Origin: Paraburkholderia sacchari
GTDB lineage: Bacteria; Pseudomonadota; Gammaproteobacteria; Burkholderiales; Burkholderiaceae
DNA: 64,000 nucleotides
Direction: 5' to 3'
NCBI RefSeq assembly: GCF_000785435.2
Contig: NZ_JTDB02000001.1
Location: forward strand, 186,001 to 250,000
Position numbers and translations under genes: made by a program. This document shows, piece by piece, positions 53,773-62,777 of the stretch (its first letter is position 1; every line of letters begins with the position of its first letter). Below the pieces are notes generated by a model. That model was not told the DNA's origin. It made no database searches and saw only the letters and a program-made list of their open reading frames with translations.

Positions 53773-54069
53773 ATGAGCGAACCGGATCTGGATGCACGCC
53801 TTGAGACGTATTACGTGCGCGTGCGCGGAACGGTGCAGGGCGTGGGCTTTCGCCACGCAACGGTGCGCCAGGCGCACGCGCTGCGCATTCGCGGCTATGT
53901 CGCCAACATGGAGGACGGCTCGGTGGAGGCCGTGATCCAGGGCAGCGCGAACCAGGTGGACCGCATGCTGTCCTGGCTGCGCCACGGCCCGCCCGCCGCG
54001 CGCGTGAGCTCGGTGGAGAGCGAGGAGCGGCACACCGAGAAACGCTACGAGCGTTTCGAGCAGCACTGA
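53773..54069 (+). CDS. Acylphosphatase
   Basis: The 98-residue small alpha/beta enzyme hydrolyses carboxyl-phosphate bonds such as acetyl phosphate. Catalytic Arg lies in 'VQGVGFRHATVRQA' (Arg27 in the GFR loop) and Asn in 'GYVANMEDGSVEAV' (about residue 45). Length matches the family (about 90-100). GGGAGAACGAACG precedes the start. It is isolated and convergent with the egtD-like gene. The nested palindrome at 53664-53753 may affect its 5' leader. Confidence 0.94.
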   Translation: MSEPDLDARLETYYVRVRGTVQGVGFRHATVRQAHALRIRGYVANMEDGSVEAVIQGSANQVDRMLSWLRHGPPAARVSSVESEERHTEKRYERFEQH

Positions 54070-54108
54070 GGCTGCTCGACTCCGCTATATCCGCAGGCTT
54101 TCCAGCCC

Positions 54109-55128
54109 TCAGGCGGCAGCCAGCAGGCTCTCCGCGAACCCCCATTCCTTCTCGACCCACTGCCGCGCGCATTCGAAACCCGCATCCGCTGCGATCGCGG
54201 GGATTTCGTCGGCGTGGTACTTGTGGCTGCTCTCGGTCCAGATCGTCTCGCCCGCTTCCAGTTCGACCGCGAGCCGCGCCGCGCCCACGTGCGCGGAGAC
54301 GCGCCGCCGCGCGCGCAGATGCATCTCGACGCTGCGCGCATCGGGATTGAAACGCGCGACGTGCTCGAAGTCGTGCAGGTCGAAGTCGCCGTCGAGCTCG
54401 CGGTTGATGCGCGCGAGCAGGTTCAGATTGAACGCGGCCGTCGCGCCGATGGCGTCGTCGTAGGCGGCGATCAGCGTGGGCACCGGCTTCACGAGATCGG
54501 TGCCTAGCAAGAGCGTGTCGCCCTCGCGCAGCATCGCGCGGATGTCGCGCAGAAATCGAGTGGCCGCGAGCCGCGCGAAATTGCCGATCGTGCTGCCGAG
54601 AAACAGCACGCACAGTCGTTCGCCGTGCTTGCGCTGGCGGCTCACCTCGGCGAGACCTGCGAGGTAATCGCGCTCATAGCCGACGATGGAGATGCGCTCG
54701 ATGTCGGCAAGCTCGCGCCGGCATAGCTGCAAGGCCGTGCGCGAGATCTCGATCGGGCAGTACGAGGTGGGCGAGGTCGGGCGTTTGCGCGAAAGCGCTT
54801 CGAGAATGCGGCGCGTCTTGCGCCCGCTGCCGCTGCCGAGTTCGGCGACGACGACGTCGGCGGGCAGCGCCTCGACGATTTCGGCGGCATGGCGCATGAG
54901 CAGGCGTTCCTCGGAGCGCGTGACGCCGTATTCGGGCAGCACCGTGATCACCTCGAACAGCGCCGAGCCGACTTCGTCGTAGAGATACTTCGACGGCAGT
55001 TCCTTTTGCGGGGCGTGGGTGAGGCCCGCGCGGACCTCGGCGGCAAAATCGGCGGCGAAGCCGGAAAGGGCATTCGGCTGCGCGTTGGAACGGGAAGAAC
55101 GGGCGGGACGGGACGCGGATCGGTGCAT
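54109..55128 (-). CDS. egtD: L-histidine N(alpha)-methyltransferase (EgtD-like)
   Basis: The 339-residue EgtD-family methyltransferase trimethylates histidine to hercynine in ergothioneine synthesis. Features include 'KYLYDEVGSALFEVITVLPEYGVTRSE' (about 48-75), the SAM-binding 'VVAELGSGSGRKTRRILE' (about 93-110), and 'LFLGSTIGNFA' and 'LLLGTDLVKPV'. The start at 55128 has AGGAG upstream; a longer in-frame start at 55191 is less likely. There is no egtB or egtC in the window, so the partner must be elsewhere, or the substrate may differ. Confidence 0.88.
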   Translation of the reverse strand: MHRSASRPARSSRSNAQPNALSGFAADFAAEVRAGLTHAPQKELPSKYLYDEVGSALFEVITVLPEYGVTRSEERLLMRHAAEIVEALPADVVVAELGSGSGRKTRRILEALSRKRPTSPTSYCPIEISRTALQLCRRELADIERISIVGYERDYLAGLAEVSRQRKHGERLCVLFLGSTIGNFARLAATRFLRDIRAMLREGDTLLLGTDLVKPVPTLIAAYDDAIGATAAFNLNLLARINRELDGDFDLHDFEHVARFNPDARSVEMHLRARRRVSAHVGAARLAVELEAGETIWTESSHKYHADEIPAIAADAGFECARQWVEKEWGFAESLLAAA

Positions 55129-55521
55129 GCGCACTCCTGTGTGCGTTGGACGGCTGGCGGCCGGCGCGCCGAAGGCCTTCTTCGCGCGCACGGTTGCAGG
55201 GCGGCTCCGTAGCGAGATTTAAGTTCTAGTCCATTGCAGCAGGCATTTCACGGACTATGTTGCGGATCTCGCTGCTCGGGCGGAGGCCGCATTGCGCGTG
55301 CCTGCCGCCCCAACGCGGTGCGCGGCGCATTACACTTCGCCTGAAAGCGTGACAGCGTGACTGCGCCAGCCGCCTCTTGTTCAATAACCGATTCAAATGA
55401 CAATACTTTTTTCAGCGCTTCCTGAGTTTTTCAGGGAGGCCGGCGTGCGTTCCACCGCGCGGCGCACTGTGAGCGCGCGCACCTGCGCCGCGTTTTATCC
55501 ACGTCAGCGCGGCGCTTCGCC
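55129..55521. other. Intergenic region, egtD/rarD
   Basis: This 393-base divergent spacer without a supported gene includes a small hairpin TTCCTGAG-TTTT-TCAGGGAG near 55418-55438. Promoters for both divergent genes should lie here. Nothing else was recognised. Confidence 0.5.
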
Positions 55522-56424
55522 ATGTCGGTGATTTCTTACGAACCCAAGCGCGGCATTACGCTTTCCGTGGGCGCATCCGCGCTATTCGCGCTGATGTCCG
55601 CCTACACGCTGCTCCTCGCGCCGCTCGACGGGCTCGACATCTTCGCCTGGCGCGTGATCTGGACCGCGCCGGGCGCGCTCGCGCTGGTGGTCCTGCGCTC
55701 GCGCGCGCCGCACCTCTGGCAACTGATCGTCCGTGCGTTCAAGGAGCCGCGCACCGCGCTCATGCTCATGGCGAGCGCAGGGCTGCTCGGCATGCAGCTA
55801 TGGGTGTTCCTCTGGGCGCCGCTGCACGGGCGCCTGCTCGAGGTGTCGCTCGGCTATTTCATGCTGCCGCTCGTGATGGTGCTGGTGGGGCGCTACTACT
55901 ACCACGAGCGGCTCGAAGCGCTGCAATGGATCGCGGTGGCGTGCGCGGCCGTGGGCGTCGCGCACGAGCTCTGGGTGACGCACGCGTTCTCGTGGCCGAC
56001 GCTGCTCGTCGCGCTCGGCTATCCGCCGTACTTCGTGCTGCGCCGCAAAATCCACGCGGATTCGCTCGTGACCTTCTCTATCGAAATGATGCTGCTGCTG
56101 CCCGTGGCCGCCATCGAGGTGCGCACGGGCGGCTCGCTCGCGCAGCTCGCCTCGCACAAGCTGCTGACGTGGATGCTGCTGCCGGGGCTGGGCGTGCTCA
56201 GCACCGTGGCGCTCGCGTGCTATCTGAAGGCGAGCCGCCTGCTGCCGATGGCGCTCTTCGGCATCCTCGGCTATGTCGAACCGGTGCTGCTCGTGATCGT
56301 CTCGGTGGTGCTGCTGCGCGAGCCGTTCGGGTTGCGCGAACTCGGAACCTACGTGCCGATCTGGATTGCCGTCGCGTTGACGGCGGTTCATGGTGCGCGG
56401 CTGGTGAGGCTATCGGGGGGATGA
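55522..56424 (+). CDS. rarD: RarD-type EamA permease
   Basis: The 300-residue inner-membrane protein has about ten hydrophobic helices and the RarD signature, starting 'GITLSVGASALFALMSAYTLLLAPLDGLDIFAWRVIWT' (about 10-47). It has later 'LLEVSLGYFMLPLVMVLVGRYYYHERL' and 'GILGYVEPVLLVIVSVVLLREPF'. RarD proteins were first noted for chloramphenicol sensitivity, and their physiological substrate is unsure. The stop is 5 bases from the end of the convergent Mpo1-like gene. Confidence 0.9.
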   Translation: MSVISYEPKRGITLSVGASALFALMSAYTLLLAPLDGLDIFAWRVIWTAPGALALVVLRSRAPHLWQLIVRAFKEPRTALMLMASAGLLGMQLWVFLWAPLHGRLLEVSLGYFMLPLVMVLVGRYYYHERLEALQWIAVACAAVGVAHELWVTHAFSWPTLLVALGYPPYFVLRRKIHADSLVTFSIEMMLLLPVAAIEVRTGGSLAQLASHKLLTWMLLPGLGVLSTVALACYLKASRLLPMALFGILGYVEPVLLVIVSVVLLREPFGLRELGTYVPIWIAVALTAVHGARLVRLSGG

Positions 56425-56429
56425 TCCGG

Positions 56430-56969
56430 TTACGGCCGGGCCGCGCGTCCGCGCGGGGGATTGATGCGCGTGGGCCCCGCCTTCGCCTCGATGGCCGCGC
56501 GCAAAGCAGGGCGCCAGCCGAGGCCGAACAGCGCCTCGGCAAGCACGAAAAGCGGGCCGACGACGAGCCCGATCAGGTCGTCGGCGAACGCGGGTTTGCG
56601 ATGCTCCCACGCGATGTGCCCGACGAACTGAAAGATCCAGCCCACCACGAACAGGCCGACGCCGCCCGCGAGCCAGGCTGCCGTGCCTTGCTGCGCGAGC
56701 CACGCGCCGAAGCCGAGGCAGGCCGCCGAGACGACGGCCATCATGAGGCCGAGCGGCACGTCGAGCACGAGGTAATAGAGCGTCGCCACGCCGAACAGGA
56801 GCCACGCGGGCGAGAGCGGCCAGGCCCCGAGGTGCCCCCAGACAGGCCGCGACAGCAGCACGGCGAGCGCGAGCACGATCATCGGAATGCCGACGAAATG
56901 CGTCGCGATATTGCGGGCGTCGCGATGGTATTCGGCGTACTGCGTGAGCTGATCGGTCAGGTTTCTCAT
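56430..56969 (-). CDS. Mpo1-like / DUF962 membrane protein
   Basis: The 179-residue DUF962 (Mpo1/YGL010w-like) protein begins 'LTQYAEYHRDARNIATHFVGIPMIVLALAVLL' (about 7-38). The conserved His/Asp residues match the Fe-binding alpha-oxygenase family. The family also has the histidine in 'FQFVGHIAWEHRKPAF' (about 112-127). It has four hydrophobic helices. Yeast Mpo1 is a 2-hydroxy fatty acid dioxygenase. A role in lipid turnover is possible but not shown. Confidence 0.88.
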   Translation of the reverse strand: MRNLTDQLTQYAEYHRDARNIATHFVGIPMIVLALAVLLSRPVWGHLGAWPLSPAWLLFGVATLYYLVLDVPLGLMMAVVSAACLGFGAWLAQQGTAAWLAGGVGLFVVGWIFQFVGHIAWEHRKPAFADDLIGLVVGPLFVLAEALFGLGWRPALRAAIEAKAGPTRINPPRGRAARP

Positions 56970-57200
56970 GAGTGCCTCGTTGTCTCCACAATGATTATGA
57001 CCGTGTGACGGCCTCGCGGCGCTGCGCGTTGAGCATGTATCGATATTGATTGATAGCATCAACATCGATACATAAAGCAAGATCGCCCGTGTGGTTCATG
57101 GCTGCGCCATTGCGGCAGCGCGCCGTTTGCGCCGACAATGACGCCGGCTTGCCGCCCATAATCCCACGCCCCTGACCATGGCGCTTTCCGATTCCGCTTC

Positions 57201-57845
57201 ATGAACAACCGCGTCGTAGCCGCCTTCGATTTCGACGGCACCATCACCACGTCCGATAGTTTCCGCGCCTTCATGCTCGATGCCGCCGGCAACGCGCGTT
57301 TCGCGCTCGCCGTGCTGCGCTGCCTGCCGTGGCTCGCCGGCATCGCGCCCGGCTGGGCCGACCGGGGCCGCACCAAGGCGCGCTTTCTTTATGCGGCGCT
57401 CGGCCCGGTGCGCCGCGAAATACTCGACGCCGCCGCGCAGCGCTTCGTCGACACGCACCTGCCCTCGATGCTGCGCCCCGAGATGCTCGCGCGCATCCGC
57501 GAGCACCAGGCGCTCGGGCACGAGGTGGTGCTCGTGAGCGCGTCGCCTTCGATTTATCTGCGCAAGTGGGCGCCGAGCGTGGGCATCGGCACGGTGCTCG
57601 CGAGCGAGCTTGAATGGCGAGATGCGGTCTACACTGGGCGGCTCGCGGGCCGCAACTGCTGGGGCCCGGAAAAGGTTGCGCGGCTGCGCGCATGGTGGGG
57701 CGAGCACGCGCCCGCGACGCTCTACGCCTACGGCGACAGCCGTGGCGATCGCGAAATGGCCCAGCTGGCGAATCACGCGTGGATACGCGGTGAGGCGGCG
57801 CTTCCGCCGCTCGCGGCTGGCGGGGGATTTGGCGCGGCGGTGTAG
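57201..57845 (+). CDS. HAD-IB family phosphatase
   Basis: The 214-residue protein has the HAD motif I 'VVAAFDFDGTITTSDSF' (about 5-21, nucleophile Asp10 and acid Asp12), motif II 'EVVLVSASPSIYLRKW' (about 111-126), and motifs III/IV 'GPEKVARLRAW' and 'LYAYGDSRGDREMAQLAN' (about 173-190). It is a subfamily IB phosphatase like phosphoserine phosphatase. The substrate is unknown; phospholipid or phosphoserine-type substrates are both possible. The dienelactone-hydrolase gene follows after 78 bases. Confidence 0.92.
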   Translation: MNNRVVAAFDFDGTITTSDSFRAFMLDAAGNARFALAVLRCLPWLAGIAPGWADRGRTKARFLYAALGPVRREILDAAAQRFVDTHLPSMLRPEMLARIREHQALGHEVVLVSASPSIYLRKWAPSVGIGTVLASELEWRDAVYTGRLAGRNCWGPEKVARLRAWWGEHAPATLYAYGDSRGDREMAQLANHAWIRGEAALPPLAAGGGFGAAV

Positions 57846-57923
57846 TAGCGCGTCACGCGTCGCGTATGCCACGCACGGCGGATCCGCCGATCCGGCCACA
57901 ACACGACAACAGGAGACAAGCTC

Positions 57924-59162
57924 ATGACTGGACAATGGACCCAGGTGACGTCGCGCGACGGCGGCGAATTCCGCGCTTACACGGCGCTGCCGCCCGAGGG
58001 CAGCGGCCCGGGCCTCGTGCTGCTGCAAGAGATTTTCGGCGTGAACGCATCTATGCGCGCGATGGCCGACCGCTTTGCGGAAGAAGGCTACGTGGTGATG
58101 GTGCCCGACCTCTTCTGGAGGCTCGAGCCGGGCGTCGATCTGGGCTACGAGGGCGCCGACATGGCGAAGGCGCTCGCGCTGTACGACCGCTTCGACGTCG
58201 ATCTCGCGATGGACGACGTCGCGCAGACGTTCGCGGCGCTGCGCGCGCATCCTTCGCAGCGCGGCAAGGTGGGGGCGCTCGGCTATTGCCTGGGCGGGCG
58301 GCTCGCGTATCTGGCCGCGGCGCGCACCGACGTCGATTGCGCGATCGGCTACTACGCCGTGGCGCTCGAAAATTATCTGGACGAAGCCGGCAAGATCCAG
58401 TGTCCGCTCATGCTGCACTTCGCGGCCGAGGACGGCTGGTGCGACGCGGCCACGCGCGAGCGCATCACGAAGGCGCTGGCGGGCAAGCCTGGCATCGAGC
58501 TTTACACGTACCCGGGCTGCGATCACGCGTTCGCGTCGAACGCGCGGCCCCAATTCGACAAGCCCGCCGCGATGATGGCGTACTCGCGCTCGCTGGCGAT
58601 GCTGCGGCGCGTGCTCGGCCCCATCTACGATTTCAACGCGCTGTGGGAGGAGCACTGCTATCACGAGTTCGTCACGCGCAACCCGAGCGACGTCATGCCG
58701 ACGATGGTGGCGCAGCCCTACGTCAACCACATCCCGACGATGACGGGCGGCGTGGGCCACGACGAGCTCAAGCGCTTCTACACGCACCACTTCGTGCATT
58801 CGAACCCCGCCGATACGCGCCTGATTCCAATCTCGCGCACGATCGGCTCGGACCGCGTGGTGGACGAGTTCATCTTCTGCTGCACGCACGACCGCGAGAT
58901 CGACTGGCTGCTGCCCGGGCTCGCGCCCACCGGCAAGTACTTCGAGGTGCCGATGCTTGCCGTGATCTGCTTTCGCGGCAGCAAGCTCTATAACGAGCAC
59001 ATCTATTGGGATCAGGCGTCGGTGCTCGCGCAGATCGGCGCGATCGATCCGACCGGGCTGCCGATTGCGGGCGCCGCGAGCGCGAAGAAGCTGCTCGACG
59101 AAACGCTGCCGTCCAACACGCTCATGGCCGCGTGGAAGACGAGCGAAGGCAAGCCGTTCTGA
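57924..59162 (+). CDS. Dienelactone hydrolase fused to NTF2-like domain
   Basis: This 412-residue two-domain protein has a dienelactone-hydrolase alpha/beta-hydrolase at about 1-230. The nucleophile Cys122 is in 'ALGYCLGGRLAYL', the acid near Asp170/Asp174, and His201 in 'PGCDHAFA'. A SnoaL/NTF2-like domain covers about 240-400 ('FNALWEEHCYHEFVTRNPSDVMPTMVAQPYVNHIPT'). The fusion is uncommon: each domain alone is frequent. It suggests hydrolysis followed by a binding or isomerase step on a hydrophobic lactone or ester. Starts with GGAGACAAGCTC upstream. It ends close to the convergent hypothetical gene at 59293. Confidence 0.9.
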   Translation: MTGQWTQVTSRDGGEFRAYTALPPEGSGPGLVLLQEIFGVNASMRAMADRFAEEGYVVMVPDLFWRLEPGVDLGYEGADMAKALALYDRFDVDLAMDDVAQTFAALRAHPSQRGKVGALGYCLGGRLAYLAAARTDVDCAIGYYAVALENYLDEAGKIQCPLMLHFAAEDGWCDAATRERITKALAGKPGIELYTYPGCDHAFASNARPQFDKPAAMMAYSRSLAMLRRVLGPIYDFNALWEEHCYHEFVTRNPSDVMPTMVAQPYVNHIPTMTGGVGHDELKRFYTHHFVHSNPADTRLIPISRTIGSDRVVDEFIFCCTHDREIDWLLPGLAPTGKYFEVPMLAVICFRGSKLYNEHIYWDQASVLAQIGAIDPTGLPIAGAASAKKLLDETLPSNTLMAAWKTSEGKPF

Positions 59163-59292
59163 GCGCCCCCAGACCTGCCGCTTCGCGTCAGGCCCCCCGG
59201 AGGGGGTTCAAGAAAACTTGGGGCGGCCCGGCGTTTTCCTGGGAGGCGCTGCCGGCGCGCGGGCCGCGCGTTTGCGGCGGCCCGCGCGGCGA

Positions 59293-59616
59293 TCAATTGA
59301 ACGGGTTGTCGACGACGCCGGGCTTCGCGTCCGGCTCGTCCTTGACCTGCGCGGGCAAGTGCGGGTCGCCCTGGAGCTTCGCTACCACGCTGTCGAGCGC
59401 GGCCTTCAGCGCGAGCGCGGCGGCGAGGCCGCGCTTGTCGCGCGTGAATTCGAGCGTGCCGGCAAGCGTCACGCGCGTGGTGCCGTTCGTGAGCGTGAGC
59501 GCGTCGCCTTGCACGTTCAGGACATCGTCGTCATTTGCGTATGCGTCGAACACCTTCTGTTCCTCCTTGAGCGCGATGCGCGGGCCCGCATTATAAGAAG
59601 CGTCCCGCTGCGCCAT
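59293..59616 (-). CDS. Small hypothetical protein
   Basis: The 107-residue protein, with start at 59616 (CAT read on the minus strand), has a core 'EEQKVFDAYANDDDVLNVQGDALTLTNGTTRVTLAGTLEFTRDKRGLAAALALKAALDSV' (residues 18-77) with beta-strand and helix character, and an Asp/Pro-rich end. No family or signal sequence was recognised. It is convergent with the hydrolase gene. Its codon usage looks real. Confidence 0.6.
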   Translation of the reverse strand: MAQRDASYNAGPRIALKEEQKVFDAYANDDDVLNVQGDALTLTNGTTRVTLAGTLEFTRDKRGLAAALALKAALDSVVAKLQGDPHLPAQVKDEPDAKPGVVDNPFN

Positions 59617-59781
59617 CAAACATCTTCCCGAAAACCCGGCGCATCCCGCACGCGGGCTGTTCATATTGACGTGAGTCAGAACTGGCGCGCGAATCCGCTG
59701 CGCTTCGCGGCAAACCCTCGATCATGACGCTCCTGCGCCACGCGGCGCAGACATTCCTGCAGGTCGAACAAGGAGCGCGTC

Positions 59782-60690
59782 ATGGGAATTCTAGACAAGG
59801 GTGCCGAAATTGCCGTGGCCGTGGCCGTTGCCGCCGCGTCCGCCGCAATGCTCGGCGCCTGCACGGTCACGCCGTGGCATTCGTCCGCGCCCGTGGCCGA
59901 CGATGCGCCGGCTGTCGCCAGCGAGGCCGCCGAGCCTTCGTCTGCCACGAGCGCCACGTCGATCGACACACCGGCTTCGGCTGTCGTGGCCGAGGTGCCG
60001 TCGTCGAGCGTCGCCGACGAGTTTTATCGCGTCAAGGCCGGCGACACGCTCAGCCGCATTGCCGTCGCCCACAAACAGCGCGCCGTCGATATTGCCGCCT
60101 GGAACAAGCTGCCCGCCTCGGGCATGGTGAAGGTGGGGCAATTGCTGCGCGTTGCGCCGCCCGTGAAGGCCTCTGTCGCGGCACCCACATCCGCTTCCGC
60201 TCCAGCGCCCGCGCCCGCGAAGGGGCTCGCGGCACCCGCTTCGCCGCCGCCGGCCACCGCGCCTTCGGCCCCGAATGTGCCGACTGCGCCCGCGCAGCCC
60301 GCCGTCGCCGCGCGGACCAATGCGCGGCTCGCCTGGCCGGTCATCGGGAGCGTCGTCAAGCCGTTCGAGCCTGGCAAGCAGCGGGGCGTCGTCATCGCGT
60401 GTGCGCCGGGCGCGCCCGTGAAGGCGGCCGCTGCGGGGCGCGTGATGTATGCGGGCAGCGGCATCAAGGGCTACGGCAAGCTCGTCATCGTCAAGCACAA
60501 CGCGCATTTGATCACCGCGTATGGCCGCAATGGCAGGCTGCTCGTGAAGCAGGGCGACAGCGTGAAGCTGGGCCAGCAGATCGCCACGAGCGGCGCGGAC
60601 GCGGTGGGCGTGGGCATGCTGCTGTTCGAAGTGCGCGAGAACGGCAAGCCGGTCGATCCGCTTGCGCAATTGCCGCGCAAGCAGCCGTAG
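59782..60690 (+). CDS. NlpD/EnvC-like lipoprotein: LysM plus degenerate M23 domain
   Basis: The 302-residue protein has a lipoprotein-like signal ending 'LGACTVTP' (Cys about 27), a LysM domain at about 75-118 ('FYRVKAGDTLSRIAVAHKQRAVDIAAWNKL'), and a Pro/Ala-rich linker. An M23 peptidase-fold domain covers about 185-300. The M23 zinc ligands are missing: 'QRGVVIACAPGAPV' lacks His/Asp, and the HxH motif is Leu-Leu-Phe. It therefore fits NlpD/EnvC amidase activators, not a peptidase. Such proteins bind peptidoglycan and switch on cell-separation amidases. Confidence 0.9.
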   Translation: MGILDKGAEIAVAVAVAAASAAMLGACTVTPWHSSAPVADDAPAVASEAAEPSSATSATSIDTPASAVVAEVPSSSVADEFYRVKAGDTLSRIAVAHKQRAVDIAAWNKLPASGMVKVGQLLRVAPPVKASVAAPTSASAPAPAPAKGLAAPASPPPATAPSAPNVPTAPAQPAVAARTNARLAWPVIGSVVKPFEPGKQRGVVIACAPGAPVKAAAAGRVMYAGSGIKGYGKLVIVKHNAHLITAYGRNGRLLVKQGDSVKLGQQIATSGADAVGVGMLLFEVRENGKPVDPLAQLPRKQP

Positions 60691-60693
60691 TCC

Positions 60694-61311
60694 ATGCGAG
60701 TGCGAAACAACATGAACAGAAGGCAATTCATTGCGGCGGGTGGGCGAGCCGCTGCGTCGGTGGCGTCGCTCACAGTGCTGGGCGCATGCACTATGACCGG
60801 GCCCGGCAACGCCGCCGATGCCGCGGAGAAGAACGCTAGCCTGCGCCGCGAGATCGACGCCAAGGTCGATGCCGCGCTTGCGCGTCTCTATGGCACGGTG
60901 AAGGGCTCGCGCGAGCTGGTGGGCAAGGCCGCCGCCGTGCTGGTATTTCCCGAGGTGATGGGCGCGGCCTTTGGCGTGGGCGGCGAGTATGGGCGCGGCG
61001 CGTTGCGCGTCGACGGCCGCTCGATTGGCTACTTCAGCACCACGGCGGGCTCGTTCGGCTTCCAGGTCGGCGCACAGTCGCGCGCCATTTTCTATGCCTT
61101 CATGACCCGGGGCGCATTGGAGCGCTTCAAGCGCAGCAGCGGCTGGAAGGTGGGCGCCGACGCCACCGTCGCGCTCGTGAAGATGGGCGTGAACGGGCAG
61201 GTCGACACGACCACCGCCGTCAACCCGATCGAGGCTTTCGTGCTCACCAACGCCGGCCTGATGGCCGGCGCTTCGCTCGAAGGCACCAAGATTTCGCGGC
61301 TCGATTTGTAA
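60694..61311 (+). CDS. YSC84/DUF500-family lipid-binding lipoprotein-like protein
   Basis: The 205-residue protein has an N-terminal twin-arginine 'MNRRQFIAAGG' (start of the second Met, residue 7) and a lipobox-like 'LGACTMTG' (Cys about 30). The YSC84 actin-binding-type domain covers about 60-200 ('LVGKAAAVLVFPEVMGAAFGVGGEYGRGAL', 'SFGFQVGAQSRAIFYAFMTRGALERFKRS', 'AFVLTNAGLMAGASLEGTKIS'). YSC84 proteins bind lipids. An alternative start at 60712 lies 18 bases later. It lies 3 bases after the NlpD-like gene, so the two form an operon. Confidence 0.88.
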   Translation: MRVRNNMNRRQFIAAGGRAAASVASLTVLGACTMTGPGNAADAAEKNASLRREIDAKVDAALARLYGTVKGSRELVGKAAAVLVFPEVMGAAFGVGGEYGRGALRVDGRSIGYFSTTAGSFGFQVGAQSRAIFYAFMTRGALERFKRSSGWKVGADATVALVKMGVNGQVDTTTAVNPIEAFVLTNAGLMAGASLEGTKISRLDL

Positions 61312-61367
61312 CGGCGAGCGGTATGCCGCTTCCCGCCGGCTTTAGTCATGCTTTCGTCACGCGGTTC

Positions 61368-62171
61368 CTACCAGCCCCATTTGCGCACGGCAAATGTGCC
61401 GCCGTTGAACGACACCTTCGTTTGCGCGGCGACGTTCGCGGGAATGCCCGGGAACGCAATGCCGCTTTGCGCTTCGAGATCGCGCACCGAACGCACGTCA
61501 TAGCGATCGTCGCTCGTGTTGTTCGCGACGACGGCGAACGCAAGCTGCTGCGAAGGCACGTACACCACCTTGTAGATCTGCGTGGGCACCAGCACGCGCG
61601 ATGCGCCGATCGTCTGCAATTGCGCGCCCGCGAAGAGCGGACCGGTCACGACATAAGCATCGCCGTATTTCGTCGCGAGCTTGCGCACCGCCGTTTCGAT
61701 ATGCGACCACAGCCGCTGATTGTTCTCGCGGTTCTGCGGCACGATGTTCGCGAGCGAGAACGATTCGGCCATTGCCTGCGGGTTCCAGCGGTTGCCGGCG
61801 GGGCTCATGTGGCCGCGGTCGAAGCCGCTGCGCTTGTAGTCGGCGAGCGTCGCGCCTTCGCCGGCGGGCAGGCGCTCGTCTTCGAAGAAGCGGTTCGTGC
61901 GCGTCATGTCCTTCGCGGCTTGGAGGTGATCGCGCGTGAGGTGCTCCGCCGACCAGAGCGGGCCGTGCGTGACGCCCGAGTGCAGCACCACATAATCGGA
62001 ATAGCAGAGCATGCGCGTTTTCGGCGCCAGGCGCGGATTGCTGAGCGTGGGGAACTGGCCGCCCGGAACGAACTGGGCGCAGGCGGATGTTGCAGGTGCG
62101 GCAGGCGCGGCGGGTGCGGCAAACACATGGCCGGCGAGGGCCATGGTCAGGCAGGCAAACAGCTTCTTCAT
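61368..62171 (-). CDS. Secreted DNA/RNA non-specific endonuclease (betabetaalpha-metal type)
   Basis: The 267-residue protein has a signal peptide (about 1-19, ending A-F-A-A), then an NUC1-type nuclease with the active-site motif 'SGFDRGHMSPAGNRW' (His of DRGH at about 120, followed by Asn/Arg), and later 'NIVPQNRENNQRLW'. Serratia-type nucleases cut DNA and RNA in the periplasm or outside the cell. The start at 62171 (ATG, MKKLF) was chosen over a TTG six bases upstream. It faces away from the YSC84 gene. Confidence 0.92.
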   Translation of the reverse strand: MKKLFACLTMALAGHVFAAPAAPAAPATSACAQFVPGGQFPTLSNPRLAPKTRMLCYSDYVVLHSGVTHGPLWSAEHLTRDHLQAAKDMTRTNRFFEDERLPAGEGATLADYKRSGFDRGHMSPAGNRWNPQAMAESFSLANIVPQNRENNQRLWSHIETAVRKLATKYGDAYVVTGPLFAGAQLQTIGASRVLVPTQIYKVVYVPSQQLAFAVVANNTSDDRYDVRSVRDLEAQSGIAFPGIPANVAAQTKVSFNGGTFAVRKWGW

Positions 62172-62331
62172 CGGCAAATCGGCAAACCAGCGAGTCGGGA
62201 ATGGCCCCGGGAACGCGCGAGCGGCGCGCGGGTCGTGCGCGGCGTTGCATTCCTGAAAGGGCCCGTAAGGGCGTGAAAGTATAGCGGGCGGGACTGGGCG
62301 TGGCCAACTTGAAGTCAGTTGTGCGCGCGCA

Positions 62332-62370
62332 GCAAAACAATGCGGCGCCGCCAGAAAGGCGACGCCGCAA
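62332..62370 (-). terminator. Terminator for the gene at 62418-62777
   Basis: Reading leftward, GCGGCGTCGCC pairs with GGCGGCGCCGC (one mismatch), and the minus strand continues with a T-rich stretch (TTGTTTTG). Confidence 0.75.
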
Positions 62371-62417
62371 GACAGGAAAAACAGGAAGGGTGCATCGCGC
62401 AGGCTACGCGCGATGCA

Positions 62418-62777
62418 TTAGTCCGCGAACAGCGCGTTTTCGGCATGGACCGACTGACGGTCCACGGCCTGCAAACGCCATTGGCCTTCCATGTGCGCGT
62501 GCGAGTTCTCGCACGACCACGTGGCGTCGCCATGGGCAGAGCTGATTTCCTGGCGGCGGTTCACGTGCAGGCCGCGCAGGGTGCAGAGCGGCGCATCGTC
62601 GAGCGGCGCACATAGCGCCGTCACGCCATCTGCGTCGCGCATCTCTCCCCAAGCGGGAAGATCGATGCCTTCATGCGACTCGCGCGACCAGCGTTGCTGG
62701 TCGGTGTCGAGCCAGAGCACCGCAAAGTCGTGGTTCACAGTCGGGTCCGAACCGTTGATCAAAATAGTCAATCGCAT
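62418..62777 (-). CDS. Small hypothetical protein
   Basis: The 119-residue acidic protein begins 'MRLTILINGSDPTVNHDFAVLWLDTDQQRW' (1-30). Later it has 'DDAPLCTLRGLHVNRRQEISSAHGDATWSCENSHAHMEGQW', with a few Cys and His but no recognisable metal motif. It is followed by a terminator and precedes no partner. The start ATG has GGAGCTC upstream on its strand. The function is unknown. It looks real from codon use and its terminator. Confidence 0.65.
   Translation of the reverse strand: MRLTILINGSDPTVNHDFAVLWLDTDQQRWSRESHEGIDLPAWGEMRDADGVTALCAPLDDAPLCTLRGLHVNRRQEISSAHGDATWSCENSHAHMEGQWRLQAVDRQSVHAENALFAD

Noticed and set aside
59215..59290. GC-rich stem between the hydrolase and hypothetical gene as terminator
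   Set aside because: The stem is imperfect and there is no T-run; high GC makes such stems common by chance.
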